Source: Hamiltosporidium magnivora
Taxonomy: Eukaryota; Microsporidia; Dubosqiidae
Assembly: GCA_004325065.1 (NCBI GenBank)
Contig: PITI01000224.1
Span: 1 to 16,437 of the forward strand
Direction: 5' to 3'
Length of the DNA stretch: 16,437 nt
Positions 1 to 9,145 of the stretch are shown in pieces (positions within the stretch are counted from its first letter, which is position 1; each line of letters begins with the position of its first letter). The notes beneath the pieces were generated by a model. The model was given only the letters and a program-made list of their open reading frames with translations. It ran no database searches and was not told the origin of the DNA. The position numbers and the translations under genes are program-made.

Positions 1-41
1 TTTAAAAAGATGTGATACTTTTAAATAAAATCTTTTTTTTA

Positions 42-222
42 TTTTATAATAATATATACTTTTAATTTATTTTATAATAATATATACTTTTAATTTATTT
101 TATAATAATATATACATTTTTTTATTTTATAATAATATATACTTTTAATTTATTTTATAATAATTTAATTAATAATATTTTATAATAATACATACTTTAT
201 TTTATTTTATAATAATATATAC
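42..222. repeat. AT-only tandem repeat, about 28-bp unit
   Basis: An 18-base core, TTTTATAATAATATATAC, recurs at 42, 70, 98 and 125 and again at 205. It is separated by a T-rich linker, usually TTTTAATTTA, giving a 28-bp period (27 for one unit). Degenerate copies lie at 153 (core cut short) and 178 (TACATAC instead of TATATAC). That makes about seven units of decreasing regularity. The array ends about 130 bp before the start codon of the first secreted-protein gene. It is probably a minisatellite; a regulatory role cannot be read from the sequence. Confidence 0.9.
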
Positions 223-351
223 TAATAAGTGCAATCGATTGGTCTTATATTATGGAAAATCTAATGTCACTTTTGTTAATTAATCTAGTGTAAATTAAAA
301 AAATATTTTAATTAAAAATTTAAATATAAAAAAACTTTTTAATTTCAAGAT

Positions 352-666
352 ATGATATTACAATTTAGATTTTACTTTGTTTTTTTGACTATTTTTTACC
401 AAAAATGTTACGATTCTAATATAACTGAGTCGATTGATACAACTGATTTAGAACAACCTACATGTAGTTATTATCTCGATAATAATAATAAAAAAGCTGG
501 TATGGGAAAGAAAGGACTTTCTGAAAATGATAAATTTTCTGGTTCGAGCTGTATTCTTGGAGTAAGAAAAAAATCTAAAATTATAAATCATAAAAATACA
601 AGAAATATTCAATCTCGAAATGGTTTTAGTAGATTTAAGCCTAAAGTGTTTTTGACTCGGGATTAG
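352..666 (+). CDS. N-terminal part of copy 1: signal peptide and basic linker
   Basis: This 104-codon frame begins at ATG 352. Residues 6-17 (RFYFVFLTIFYQ) form a hydrophobic stretch typical of a signal peptide and are followed by Cys19. An acidic motif with a conserved D-x-x-x-QPT pattern lies at about residues 28-37 (copy 2 has MDLLQPTFS at the same place). A low-complexity Lys/Asn/Ser-rich linker follows, with RKKSK and NTRNIQS elements that match copy 2 (SKSSK, KTRRNIHS). Only the last few residues before TAG 664 are frame-shifted. Read alone it would be a short secreted basic peptide, but similarity to copy 2 says it is a truncated N-terminus. Confidence 0.65.
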   Translation: MILQFRFYFVFLTIFYQKCYDSNITESIDTTDLEQPTCSYYLDNNNKKAGMGKKGLSENDKFSGSSCILGVRKKSKIINHKNTRNIQSRNGFSRFKPKVFLTRD

Positions 667-2093
667 AAGATTCGCAGCCGTTGGATTTTCATTCTATTTA
701 CTTGCTATCTGTATACGAATTGAGGTTTGATTGCCAACTTGATATTTTAAAAGAAAGATTCGGAGAAAAAATACCATGGAAAACCTTTAATTTTAGATAT
801 TTGGAAATCATAGAAGATTCTAGCTTGGCTCGTGTAAATAGTAACATTTTAAATATTAGGAAGTGTTATGTATCAATACATAAAATATATAGATTTTCTT
901 TATTAACACAAAGAAATTCTTTAAGTTTTGTTGACGAGGATATAGGTATTATTGCAGTTCAAATTTTATATTCGAATAAGTCTTTTGAAAAAAATTTGTT
1001 TTATAGTATTAATTTAGAAATAAATCAAGATATTGTGAAATTATATTGTGAAGAAAACTACTTGGAAGAGTTTCGCTTAAAAATTGATTATTTTATACAA
1101 ATAGAGTTGAATTTGATGAAAAATACTGAAAATATTGATAATATTTCATCAGATATGAACTGTATTTATTCAAATGATTTTATTAAATATTGGAAAGCAT
1201 TGATTCTTGAACTTTTAACGAATAAAGACAAGTACATTTATATAATACTTCCTGAATTTTTATCTTTTGAAATAAAGATTTTAGAAAATTTAAATAACAT
1301 TCGATTGGCTGATGGAAATTATTTTCTTTCGATTCTTTATTTGAAATTTCTTCTGGTTGATCCAAAAATAAATGAAATAAAATTAAGATATAATCGTTTG
1401 GATTCTATTAAAAAACAAAATGAATCTTCTTTTGAAGAATACGAATGGTTTTTGAACGAAAAAATTCTTCTGAAAAAAAAATTTTTAAAGATTTTAGAAA
1501 TATTTGTTTTTTCTGTCAATACTAATTTACTTTACTCTGTATTCTACTTAGCAGAAAAAACAATATATTTCAATCTTATCAGCAAAAAATTTGATTCAAC
1601 ATATTTAACTTTTTTTCACAGTTTAAACATTTTTAATACAGTTATATTTCAAATGGATGAAATTACAATCAAAAATGCATTTGTAAAGTTCGATCTTGTT
1701 CTGCAAAATATAATGAAACATGAAAAAAGTACAGGTATGAGATTTTTTGATACAAATTCTGGAATATTTAATCCAACTTTTGACCAAATAGTTATTCTTA
1801 ATTTAATCCGAGTTCTCAGATATATTTTGAATATAAAGATCGATGATGATCATTTTGAAATGTATGAAGAATATGATTTGATATTATATGAGTTAAATGC
1901 CATACACAATACAATAGTCAAAGGACACAAAAAGGTTTATTTAATGACAAGAAAGACAGCAGTAAAAGAAGTATTTCACACATATGAAATATCAAATTTT
2001 TTATTGTGTTTAAAATATCGTATTTTTAAGTATAAATTCGGGATAGAAGGATTTTTAAATACAATACAACACTTTAACTCATATTTTCAATGA
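645..2093 (+). CDS. C-terminal part of copy 1, out of frame with its start
   Basis: This frame opens after TAA 642-644 and runs to TGA 2091. Its first ATG is at 1116, about 145 codons inside sequence conserved with copy 2, so it cannot be an independently started gene of this length. Blocks shared with copy 2 are ILNIRKCYVSIHKIYRF (about 848-898), PEFLSFEIKILENL (1251-1292), GNYFLSILYLKFLLVDPKI (about 1314-1370), IFNTVIFQMDE (about 1629-1661) and LKYRIFKYKFGIEG (2010-2051). Outside these blocks the copies diverge and carry small indels. There is no transmembrane segment of convincing length and no recognisable enzyme motif. Function unknown; a secreted effector or host-interface protein is a guess from the signal peptide and the lineage-specific duplication. 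Confidence 0.65.
   Translation, partial: SVFDSGLEDSQPLDFHSIYLLSVYELRFDCQLDILKERFGEKIPWKTFNFRYLEIIEDSSLARVNSNILNIRKCYVSIHKIYRFSLLTQRNSLSFVDEDIGIIAVQILYSNKSFEKNLFYSINLEINQDIVKLYCEENYLEEFRLKIDYFIQIELNLMKNTENIDNISSDMNCIYSNDFIKYWKALILELLTNKDKYIYIILPEFLSFEIKILENLNNIRLADGNYFLSILYLKFLLVDPKINEIKLRYNRLDSIKKQNESSFEEYEWFLNEKILLKKKFLKILEIFVFSVNTNLLYSVFYLAEKTIYFNLISKKFDSTYLTFFHSLNIFNTVIFQMDEITIKNAFVKFDLVLQNIMKHEKSTGMRFFDTNSGIFNPTFDQIVILNLIRVLRYILNIKIDDDHFEMYEEYDLILYELNAIHNTIVKGHKKVYLMTRKTAVKEVFHTYEISNFLLCLKYRIFKYKFGIEGFLNTIQHFNSYFQ
649..653 (+). other. Frameshift site in copy 1 (T5 run)
   Basis: The frame from 352 reads through this T5 run into a stop at 664. The frame carrying the conserved C-terminus is reached by a -1 shift, equivalent to one missing base. 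The run is the only homopolymer in the 645-663 window where both frames are open. The flanking GTG TTT TTG is not a perfect slippery heptamer. Confidence 0.6.
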
Positions 2094-2377
2094 TATTTTA
2101 ATTAAAACAATCATTCAATACTTTATTTATATTTCTTAAGGTTTTACAGGTTATATTTTAGAATTAGTTTCTGTTTTTTAATTAAATATTAACTATAAAA
2201 AATTTACTTAGATATCTCGTAGTTCATTGCAATCATTGATTCTTAAAATATATTAAAATTTAATAGTTAAATACATTCTCATAAATATAAATTTGTTAGT
2301 TGACAGTAAGATTTTATTTAAATATACATATTTTTACATATATTCTGTAAACCAACATTCTTCCAATTTTAGTAACT

Positions 2378-2892
2378 TTATATATCAAATTGCTTTTTGA
2401 GTTTAACATTCTTATTTTTGTAATCTTTTGATATATTTTTTATGTCATCTATAAAGTATATTTCCCATACTTGAATCGAAGGATAGTCAAGGATTAGCGT
2501 GAAAACTGTAGAATAATTATAAATTTTATTTTAATTCATTCAGATTTAACCGAAATGTAAAAAAAACGCTTTGAACAAATGTACATTTACAAAATTAACT
2601 TTAAAAAATGAAATTGTTAGGAAAAAAAAAAGACGTCGTATAAGTAATTTTCTTTATTTAACAAAGCTATCGGGGAAACAATTATTTTCGTTTTTTTTAT
2701 TATCTGATTGAATACTTTAAATAAAAATGCTAGATTTTCGTGGGAAAAGGCTCAATCGAAATTTTACCTTCAAATTGTGTATTTATACATTGTGACACTT
2801 ATTGAGGCATTTTTTGTATTTGAACCTTTTTTAGTCATTTAAATCAACGTTTGAACTTCAATATTTTTTAATCTCATTAGTTGTTTTGTTTT
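2378..2892 (-). pseudogene. Decayed minus-strand coding relic, unidentified
   Basis: Two neighbouring minus-strand stretches read like eroded protein. The first, 2378-2530, is open for about 50 codons to TAA at 2378-2380 and contains DYPSIQVWEIYFIDD followed by a Lys/Asn-rich tail. The second, 2620-2892 in another frame, has four in-frame stops but includes FLFKVFNQIIKKTKIIVSP and ends LLNKENYLYDV. Their order fits one minus-strand gene with at least one frameshift. No family is recognised. Fifty-codon open frames are expected by chance in such AT-rich DNA, so the call rests only on protein-like composition. Confidence 0.25.
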
Positions 2893-3630
2893 TTAAATGT
2901 TAAAAATGTCATTTCGTTTTTGCGTTTAAATACAGCAGAGTGAAATTTAGAAATATTCGTTCATTGAAAAATCAAATAAAAAGTTAATCTTATGTTCAAT
3001 CAATTTCGTAAGATGAATCTATTTCGTTAATTATTACTATAAAAATAGAGGTAAAATGAACTATAAAGTTACTAAAGAGTCAAGTAAAATTATTTAGGCT
3101 CGGATTATTTTTATATATTGATTAGCGAGAAAATATATTTGCAAAACAAAGGCGATTATTAATAACTTATTGCTATACAAAAAATGAAAAAAATATTTAT
3201 TAAAATAATAAAAGTAAAGAAGAACTTTTAGAACTGCAAAGTGAAATCTTTTAAGACAATATCCCAAAAAAAATCAATTTTAAAAAGATTTGAGTAAATG
3301 TCATCTAATAGAATGAGATTTTTATCATAGCAATAAAAATCAATAGCTTAAAAAAGCTAGAATATCAATTATTAGGATTATTGAAAACATATAAAAGATT
3401 CTTTTTCTAAACCATAACAGTCTTATATCAAAATTTCCCTGAATATCAAAAGAAATACAGTATGTCAAAAAAAGCTGAGAAAACTCAAAAAAATTTAATG
3501 TTTCATATATTTTTAATAGGTTTTTTTACTCTTCTTGAGAAAATGATGATTATTAATATTTCATACCTATATTGTTCTTTATGTGTTTGTCTATATTTCG
3601 TAGTTATACATTTTCACATATGTCTTTCTA

Positions 3631-3655
3631 AAATGTCAAAATAAAATCCGGACAC
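3631..3655 (+). repeat. Left terminal inverted repeat of the Tc1 fossil
   Basis: AAATGTCAAAATAAAATCCG and the following GACAC pair with the reverse complement of 4715-4737. The mismatches are a two-base length difference in the A run and CC versus TT in the centre. The flanking TA is at 3629-3630. Confidence 0.8.
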
Positions 3656-3772
3656 AAAAAAATTATTAAATATTTCGCGGTAAAGATCAGTTGATTATTT
3701 ATTTTTGGTTTTAAATGACCCGCAATGGGTAATATTCAATCAGCCGGGAAGAAATATCTATAGAATAAACAA

Positions 3773-4701
3773 GCTTTGAAGTTATTTGATAGGAAAATTT
3801 TCCAATTGCTTCGGGTAGCTAGATATACAATCTATGATAATTTACAAAAGATTAGATTTGAAAAGACATAAGTTTTAAACATGTATCTGAAATATCTCTC
3901 CTAAAGATATTACTATAGCCAATAGAATTTTTAATTTTAAAATAAAAAATTCTAAAATTAGTCGCAAAAATCACTATAAAATTAGATAGTTTATTTAATT
4001 ATAATGACACTTCTGAGACTTTAAGTAATTGCCTTAATACAGTTGGTGTTTATTCCAGTTTCCCTACTCAAAAATCTTTGTTGTTACCAAAATATATGAG
4101 TGGTAGATTTAATATTTAAAAATTATTTTTATCGATTTCAGCTGACAATCGAACGTGCAATTTTAGTTATGAGGCAAGTTTAATGTCTTAATTCAAACAT
4201 TATGGTTATTTAGGAAGAAAAAACGCCAAAATCTTAAAAATATGAACCAAATAGTTAAGCATAATGTAGGAAATTTAATGTTTGGCGCGTATGCCATATC
4301 AAGGTGTTGGTAAGTTGGTCTTTATTGTTACTAATATGTTCCTATCACAAAATGTTGTATGCTTGCGCAGAGTGTAGAATCTTCTGCGAGAAATATAGGT
4401 TTAAACGAATATATTTTTCGACAAAAAAATGAAAATAACGATACATCAAAGATTTCTAATAAATATCATGAAAGAAAGGGTCAAACCTTCCCTTTATTCC
4501 AATCATCAGTTTTAAACTGAAAAGAACATCTTTGCAGCTTGTGTGGAAAAAAGATTTGTGTAATTTAGTTTAAAAAAATAGTATGAAGGTGTGCAAAATT
4601 ACATGGAATTCAGAATAGTTCCTGTTACTTTTGTGCAAAAACTTGAAATTTCTATTAAAAAAAGTTTTGGCTTTCTTACGCGCTATAAGACTACATACTA
4701 A
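3773..4701 (+). pseudogene. Dead Tc1-like transposase
   Basis: A DDE/D transposase would cut and paste the element by binding its inverted repeats. Recognisable segments follow family order in three alternating frames. There is a helix-turn-helix, LKLFDRKIFQLLRVARYTIY (about 3776-3835), and a linker, GVYSSFPTQKSLLLPKY (about 4045-4095). The first catalytic region reads SADNRTCNF; its Asp is at 4144-4146, matching SDE-x-x-F. IVKHNVGNLMFGAYAIS (4251-4301) is followed in another frame by GVGKLVFI, matching VKHGGGSVMVWG...GVGKLVFI. Then comes ARNIGLNEYIFRQKNENNDT (about 4386-4445), where the family has FQQDNDPKHT. SSVLN-stop-KEHL follows, with Glu at 4524-4526 in the place of SPDLNPIE. The C-terminus is VPVTFVQKLEISIKK up to TAA 4699. 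The second catalytic Asp is replaced by Lys (4425-4427) and several stops interrupt it, so it is inactive. Confidence 0.85.
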
Positions 4702-4714
4702 ATATTAAATAGAA

Positions 4715-4737
4715 GTGTCCAAATTTTTTTGACATAT
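4715..4737 (-). repeat. Right terminal inverted repeat of the Tc1 fossil
   Basis: GTGTCCAAATTTTTTTGACA then TAT, followed by TA at 4738-4739. The GTGTCCAAA...TTTTTGAC pattern is the usual look of a Tc1-like right end and lies just after the transposase C-terminus (stop at 4699-4701). Confidence 0.8.
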
Positions 4738-5246
4738 TATATGTGAGATTAAGCTTAAATTAAGTCATTTAGGATATCTACGTAAGAGTCTTGCCAAAAA
4801 CTTCTTCTTTTTTTTAAATAATCTGAACCTCTCCTGTTAGACGAGATGAAACCTTTGTCAAATAAAAATCAAGTTAGAACATACCAAAATATGAAAATCG
4901 GAAGCCGTTTGAATATATTTAAAGTTACTAATAATATATTTGCTCGTAATATTAAAAAAAATCTTCTTTCTACCTTGAGCAATAGATTAGAATTATGTTT
5001 TAGAATATAATGTCTAACTAATTTACAACGTTCTGATAATAGTAAAGGTCTTTTTAGTGATTTTTCGACTGCCCTGTATCCAGAGTTCAATATAAATGTA
5101 TCTATATTTACTTAGACATTCGTTGATATACTGGAAGTTCGAACGCGCGAATCCAACAGTCACACATTCCCTTTGGAAAAATTGCCAAATCAACACTAAT
5201 ACCAGGCTTCAATATTTATTAAAGTAATATTAAAATGCAATATAAC

Positions 5247-5795
5247 ATGCCATGAAGCGATTTTTTCATCGAGGCATAGCCTGAATTAGGGACTGCTTCA
5301 ATATAAAGAACTTTGCTTCAAGCAGATGCAAAATCCCTAACAATAGGCAAAGTTTTGTGGGTATAAAATAATGTTCCTCTTCGAACAGATATTTCTGATG
5401 ATGACTTGCAAAGAATTTATAACGGATGATACATGTCATAAGTAATAACAGTTAAACTTAATTCCCATTGAAAATATTAAATTTTAGAAGAGCGCTATAT
5501 TAAATAAGATCTTATAATACACGGAAAAATTTGTTGTTCTACCCTTTGAGAAAGATGAAAATATCTATTACAATGAAACATTTACTTTCCCGCAAGACTT
5601 AGCTATTCTTACAGAGAGCTTTAATAGGAGCCAAAATCAAACGAAATTAAACTTGCAGACATTCTCATGCGGGCTATTTGGACTATCGTATATCATGAAG
5701 ATGATCATTCTATTTACGTTAAACTAATCGAAGAATCTTGTTGTAGAATAAATTTCTCAAAGGTATTATCACCAGATAAAATAAAAATTTTATGA
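5247..5795 (+). pseudogene. Decayed plus-strand coding relic, unidentified
   Basis: Base composition here is less AT-rich than in the flanks and three consecutive pieces read like protein. From 5247 to about 5432 one frame gives fragments such as PELGTASI, ADAKSLTIGKVLW and NNVPLRTDISDDDLQRIYNG, separated by stops. From 5518 another frame gives EKFVVLPFEKDENIYYNETF. From 5631 the first frame is open again for 54 codons (KLADILMRAIWTIVYHEDDH, then SIYVKLIEESC) to TGA 5793-5795. The order and the return to one frame fit a single eroded gene with frameshifts. The stretch 4830-5100 just upstream may belong to it (SDNSKGLFSDFSTALYPEF). I recognise no family. It begins about 500 bp beyond the Tc1 right end and is not part of that element. 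Confidence 0.35.
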
Positions 5796-8323
5796 TTTTC
5801 CTGTTTATATTTTTTTATATTCCCGTTGCAATAATATCAAATTTGTTTTTACAGTTTATATCATTCATTTGTTTGTAGTGTAAGCAGTTAAATGAAAAAA
5901 GTGGTTAATATATAAGACTTTAAAACGTATACAATCCTTTTCTAGTATAATTTATTGCTAAGGATTTGTTTTATTAAACATAGATTTCTTATTCATTCGT
6001 TTGAAAAGTATTATATTATTTACAAGGATTAAAAAGTAAGAATGAGTTTTGTAACTTTCTGAATTGCTTTAGACTTTGTGTGGATAAGTTCATACTTTTA
6101 TTTTTGACTATAGTGACTTTAAACAACCCGAAATGAGTTTTCTAAGAATGTTAGGTTGTGAAGCAAAAATAAACGTGTTTGATAATATTTAATTATATTT
6201 CTGAAATATATAAATTTTAAATTCTTCTTGATAGGAGTACAAAAGATGGATTCTAGTAAGTCAGAGATTATTTTATGATGTCTAAATATTTTAATACACC
6301 GAAAACTTAAAGTGTTTTTTAATAGTTAAAGTCGTTATATTTTTTTAATAAAATTTTAAGATATTTTAGAATTTTATTTGACGATAACATCCAGAAGTAT
6401 CGTTGAGTCACAATCTTGATAGGCATATTCCATATTTAACAGAATAAAGCAATGAGGTAATACCAAAAACCGTCATTCTATCCGTAGTGAAAGAGGGTTT
6501 CTTTATATAACAATTAGGAGATTAATAAAATCTGATACCATGGAAACTCCGATTCAATATTTTTAAATACGGATTTAGCCTTTCTTTATGAAAATGAAGT
6601 AATAGAATCTTAGTGGAAATTACAGACTCGTACAGCCCGAGAAAACTTCTCTAGCGACTTAATTTCATATTCTTTAGTCGAAAGAACCATAGACTTATAA
6701 ACCACCGTGTAAATCAAAAAACAAAAGACTTTTATTTAAAAATTATGTTTTTTGACTTTATGTTGTATTTATTTCAATAATTAAACCGAGATCTTTTGTT
6801 ATGTCTCAATTAGGCAAAATTGTATTTATTTTCTCTAATTTACAATGTATTAATTAGGGCTTAAGTATTCTATCTTGATACCGCTAGATTGAGTTTAAAC
6901 TATTTTGAGCCTTAGAAAAACCATCGAAAAAATATTTTGTATATTAAATAGAAAGTTTTATTTTTTTCTTATTTGTCCTCACTATAAATTGTACGAAATA
7001 AATTCAATTTATACTTTCTATTGCTTTTTACAAATGAAAAAAAAACTGCTACAAAATTGTCTAAATCAATGAAAAAAAGCTATGATTTTGCTTTAGTAAT
7101 CATGAAATGTGATTAAAAACAGATATATTAATTCCATAAATAATATTCTATAGGGATAGATAATTTCCTCACCTACGTAAGTGAAAATATTTCAAGGTTG
7201 CTCAGTATCTTGGGCTTGAATTATGAGAAATATGATGTCTATTTCGGAAAATGTGTATATGGGTTTATGTAACATTTAACTGTAATACAAGATTGTACAT
7301 AAAAATAAGTTACTGCATTTTTTGTGTTTATATTTTTGCGAAATTCCGATATCATAAACTATTATTGTTAAAAGTTAAAAATTCAATAAGAAACAAATAT
7401 TTTGTGAATATTTTTTCAAACTGATAGCTTTAAAGTCTTAGGTATATTGAATATAGCAAAAAGAAGTATACAACCAACATATTGTATTAAAGAATTGAAA
7501 TAATGTTACAAACAAAATATCTAATATTCCTTAGATATAGAAATGGACAGTAATTAAATTAATAATTTAATTTGTCTTTTAGAAACTATATAGAATAACT
7601 GATAATGTTCTAAACATTTTTAAAAATGAAAATTGATATTAAATTCTTGAGTAGTTGTTTAATAAAATATAAATATTTTAAAACCAATAAGAGATATTTT
7701 TGAGACTTTCTTGTTGTATTATACTATTGTTTTTATTAGTGCGAAAGTTCGAAAAATTATCAATTGGTTGTAAAAAACATTATCAAAATAAATAATGTGT
7801 CAACAAAGTATACAAATCAACTTATTTTTGGCAATCTAATCTTCAAGAAAAAAATCTAATGTAACAGTAACATAAAACGATATAAGATCATTTAAAAAAA
7901 CAAAATCCAAAATCTGCGAATATTTTTGTGTATGAATGTAATTAAAAAAATTAAATTATATCATATTAAATTAAATTAATATCTGTATCATTAAATTATA
8001 TTTGATCCACAAAAAATGAAAAGTTAAATTATTATTTGTATAGCAATTATTTTGTGCCAAAAATCGACTTATATAATGTGTATTGAACATTAGATGCAAT
8101 AGATTACCAAAGAACTTGGAAATTAATAATATTTGATTGCAAGAAATTCTAATTAAAATATTACTAATGTATTTTTGAAAAATCATTACTTTTCTAATAT
8201 AGGCAATTCAATTAATAAACAATTCTAGAACTTACTCTTAAAACAATTAAATATAAATTAAATTATTAAATATATAGTAATTTATTCACATATTTTATAA
8301 AAAAACAATTTATATAGAGGTTC
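5796..8323. other. Gene-free stretch before copy 2
   Basis: No intact gene is seen on either strand. The only coding-like piece is 6536-6700 plus, 54 codons with one in-frame TAG, including NTDLAFLYENEVIES and ENFSSDLISYSLVERTIDL; unidentified and possibly chance. The 71-codon minus-strand frame at 7971-8186 has no recognisable content. The last 130 bp before 8324 are very AT-rich and presumably hold the promoter of copy 2. No motif stands out. Confidence 0.5.
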
Positions 8324-9145
8324 ATGTTCAAATTTAGATATTATATTTCAGTTTCTTTTCTTTTGTATAAATGCTGTCATGGCGCCAATATATACGAATC
8401 TTTTGATACAATGGATTTATTACAACCAACATTCAGCCATGATGTAACTGAAACTGATATTAAAAATTGTAAAGGCTCAAATTTAAACAAGTCTCATAAA
8501 AGAAAGCCTCACTCAGATTTTATTTTTGGCGTAAGTAAGAGTTCAAAATCACTCTTGCGGAAAACGAGAAGAAATATTCATTCACCTGGTGTTTTACGTA
8601 ATTATACGACAGTAATACCTTTAAATTACGTATTTAAAGATTTGGATCCAGTAAACATACACTCCCTCTATTTAATTTCGATGTACGAATTAAAGTTTGA
8701 TTACCAATTGGATATTCTAAAACAAAGTTTTAAGGAAAAATTATCCTCGAGATTTAGTTTTGAATATTTAAACATTAAAGACGATCCACGTGAAGTCTAT
8801 GAAAATACTGATATTCTTAATATCAGAAAATGTTATTTGTCAATTAAAAAATTATATAGATTCTTTTTATTAACAGATAATGATTCATTTCATCTCTATA
8901 ATGAAAATATTGGTATATCTAAAATTTCATCACAATATTCCGACAACTATTTTGATAAAAATGTCTTTGAAAAAATCAATTTCGAAATAAATCGAGAAAT
9001 AATAAATTTATATTGCAATGAAAACGAATATGTAGAATTCCAATCAAAAATTGATTATTTTGTACAAACCGAGTTAAATTTCAAGAAAAATATTAAAAGT
9101 AAAGATATATTTTCATCTGATATTGGAATATATGTATTCAAATGA
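8324..9145 (+). CDS. N-terminal part of copy 2: signal peptide and N-domain
   Basis: This 273-codon frame starts at an ATG preceded by AGAGGTTC. Residues 5-19 (about YYISVSFLLYKCCHG) form a hydrophobic, Cys-containing signal peptide with a plausible cleavage site after HG or GA. Residues 25-38 carry the conserved ESFDTMDLLQPTFS motif. A basic Lys/Ser/Arg linker spans about residues 45-90. The N-domain includes LISMYELKFDYQLDILKQ (about 122-139) and ILNIRKCYLSIKKLYRF (about 163-179). The last eight or so residues after SSD are frame-shifted and not conserved. There is no second hydrophobic segment, so the product is probably secreted rather than membrane-anchored. Confidence 0.7.
   Translation: MFKFRYYISVSFLLYKCCHGANIYESFDTMDLLQPTFSHDVTETDIKNCKGSNLNKSHKRKPHSDFIFGVSKSSKSLLRKTRRNIHSPGVLRNYTTVIPLNYVFKDLDPVNIHSLYLISMYELKFDYQLDILKQSFKEKLSSRFSFEYLNIKDDPREVYENTDILNIRKCYLSIKKLYRFFLLTDNDSFHLYNENIGISKISSQYSDNYFDKNVFEKINFEINREIINLYCNENEYVEFQSKIDYFVQTELNFKKNIKSKDIFSSDIGIYVFK
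9119..9126 (+). other. Frameshift site in copy 2
   Basis: The last conserved codon in the upstream frame is GAT (Asp) at 9119-9121 and the first in the downstream frame is GAA (Glu) at 9126-9128. The four bases between them (ATTG) should be three by comparison with ATG in copy 1. One of the Ts at 9123-9124 is therefore the extra base. It is not a homopolymer longer than two. Confidence 0.65.

Larger units (their letters stand above)
352..2093 (+). pseudogene. Secreted lineage-specific family protein, copy 1 (single frameshift)
   Basis: I recognise no named family or catalytic motif. The protein starts with a hydrophobic N-terminus, so it is probably secreted, and continues as a large Lys/Asn/Ile/Phe/Leu-rich, probably helical, polypeptide. 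The reading frame from 352 stops at TAG 664-666. The rest of the protein continues in another frame, open from 645 to TGA 2091-2093. The paralogue at 8324-10070 is continuous across this point, so the two frames are one gene missing one base. One extra T in the run at 649-653 would join them into 580 codons, against 581 for the corrected copy 2. Either a recent pseudogene or a homopolymer sequencing error; a programmed frameshift is unlikely because copy 2 is intact here and needs the opposite shift elsewhere. ATTAAA at 2101-2106 is a possible polyadenylation signal. Confidence 0.8.
3631..4737 (+). mobile_element. Fossil Tc1/mariner DNA transposon (1107 bp)
   Basis: The element is bounded by inverted repeats and a TA dinucleotide on each side (TA 3629-3630 and TA 4738-4739), as expected for Tc1/mariner target duplication. 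The left end contains TGTCAAAATAAAATCCGGAC at 3634-3653 and the right end contains GTGTCCAAATTTTTTTGACA at 4715-4734; these are imperfect inverted repeats of each other. Its length is normal for a Tc1-like element. Inside, in the same orientation, is a transposase relic in the expected domain order, broken by many stops and frame changes. It is an old, immobile copy between the two secreted-protein paralogues. No second copy of the ends was seen in the window. Confidence 0.85.

Noticed and set aside
645..666. Programmed ribosomal frameshift in copy 1
   Set aside because: Copy 2 is continuous at this site and needs a shift of opposite sense at another place; no perfect slippery heptamer is present.
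681..683. TTG as start codon of an independent downstream gene
   Set aside because: Conserved sequence extends upstream of it in the same frame and matches copy 2; eukaryotic TTG starts are not expected, and the first ATG is at 1116.
3462..3644. 60-codon plus-strand frame with ATG
   Set aside because: It runs into the left inverted repeat of the Tc1 fossil, has no recognisable content and is of a length expected by chance.
4869..5090. 73-codon minus-strand frame
   Set aside because: It opens with TTG and has no recognisable motif; the plus strand of the same region is about equally protein-like.
5700..5770. Minus-strand FILQQDSS resembling the second catalytic motif of Tc1 transposases
   Set aside because: Flanking residues do not match the family and the plus strand carries the better coding-like frame; judged coincidental.
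7971..8186. 71-codon minus-strand ATG frame upstream of copy 2
   Set aside because: Composition matches the surrounding AT-rich DNA and there is no domain or signal peptide pattern; kept only as a mention.
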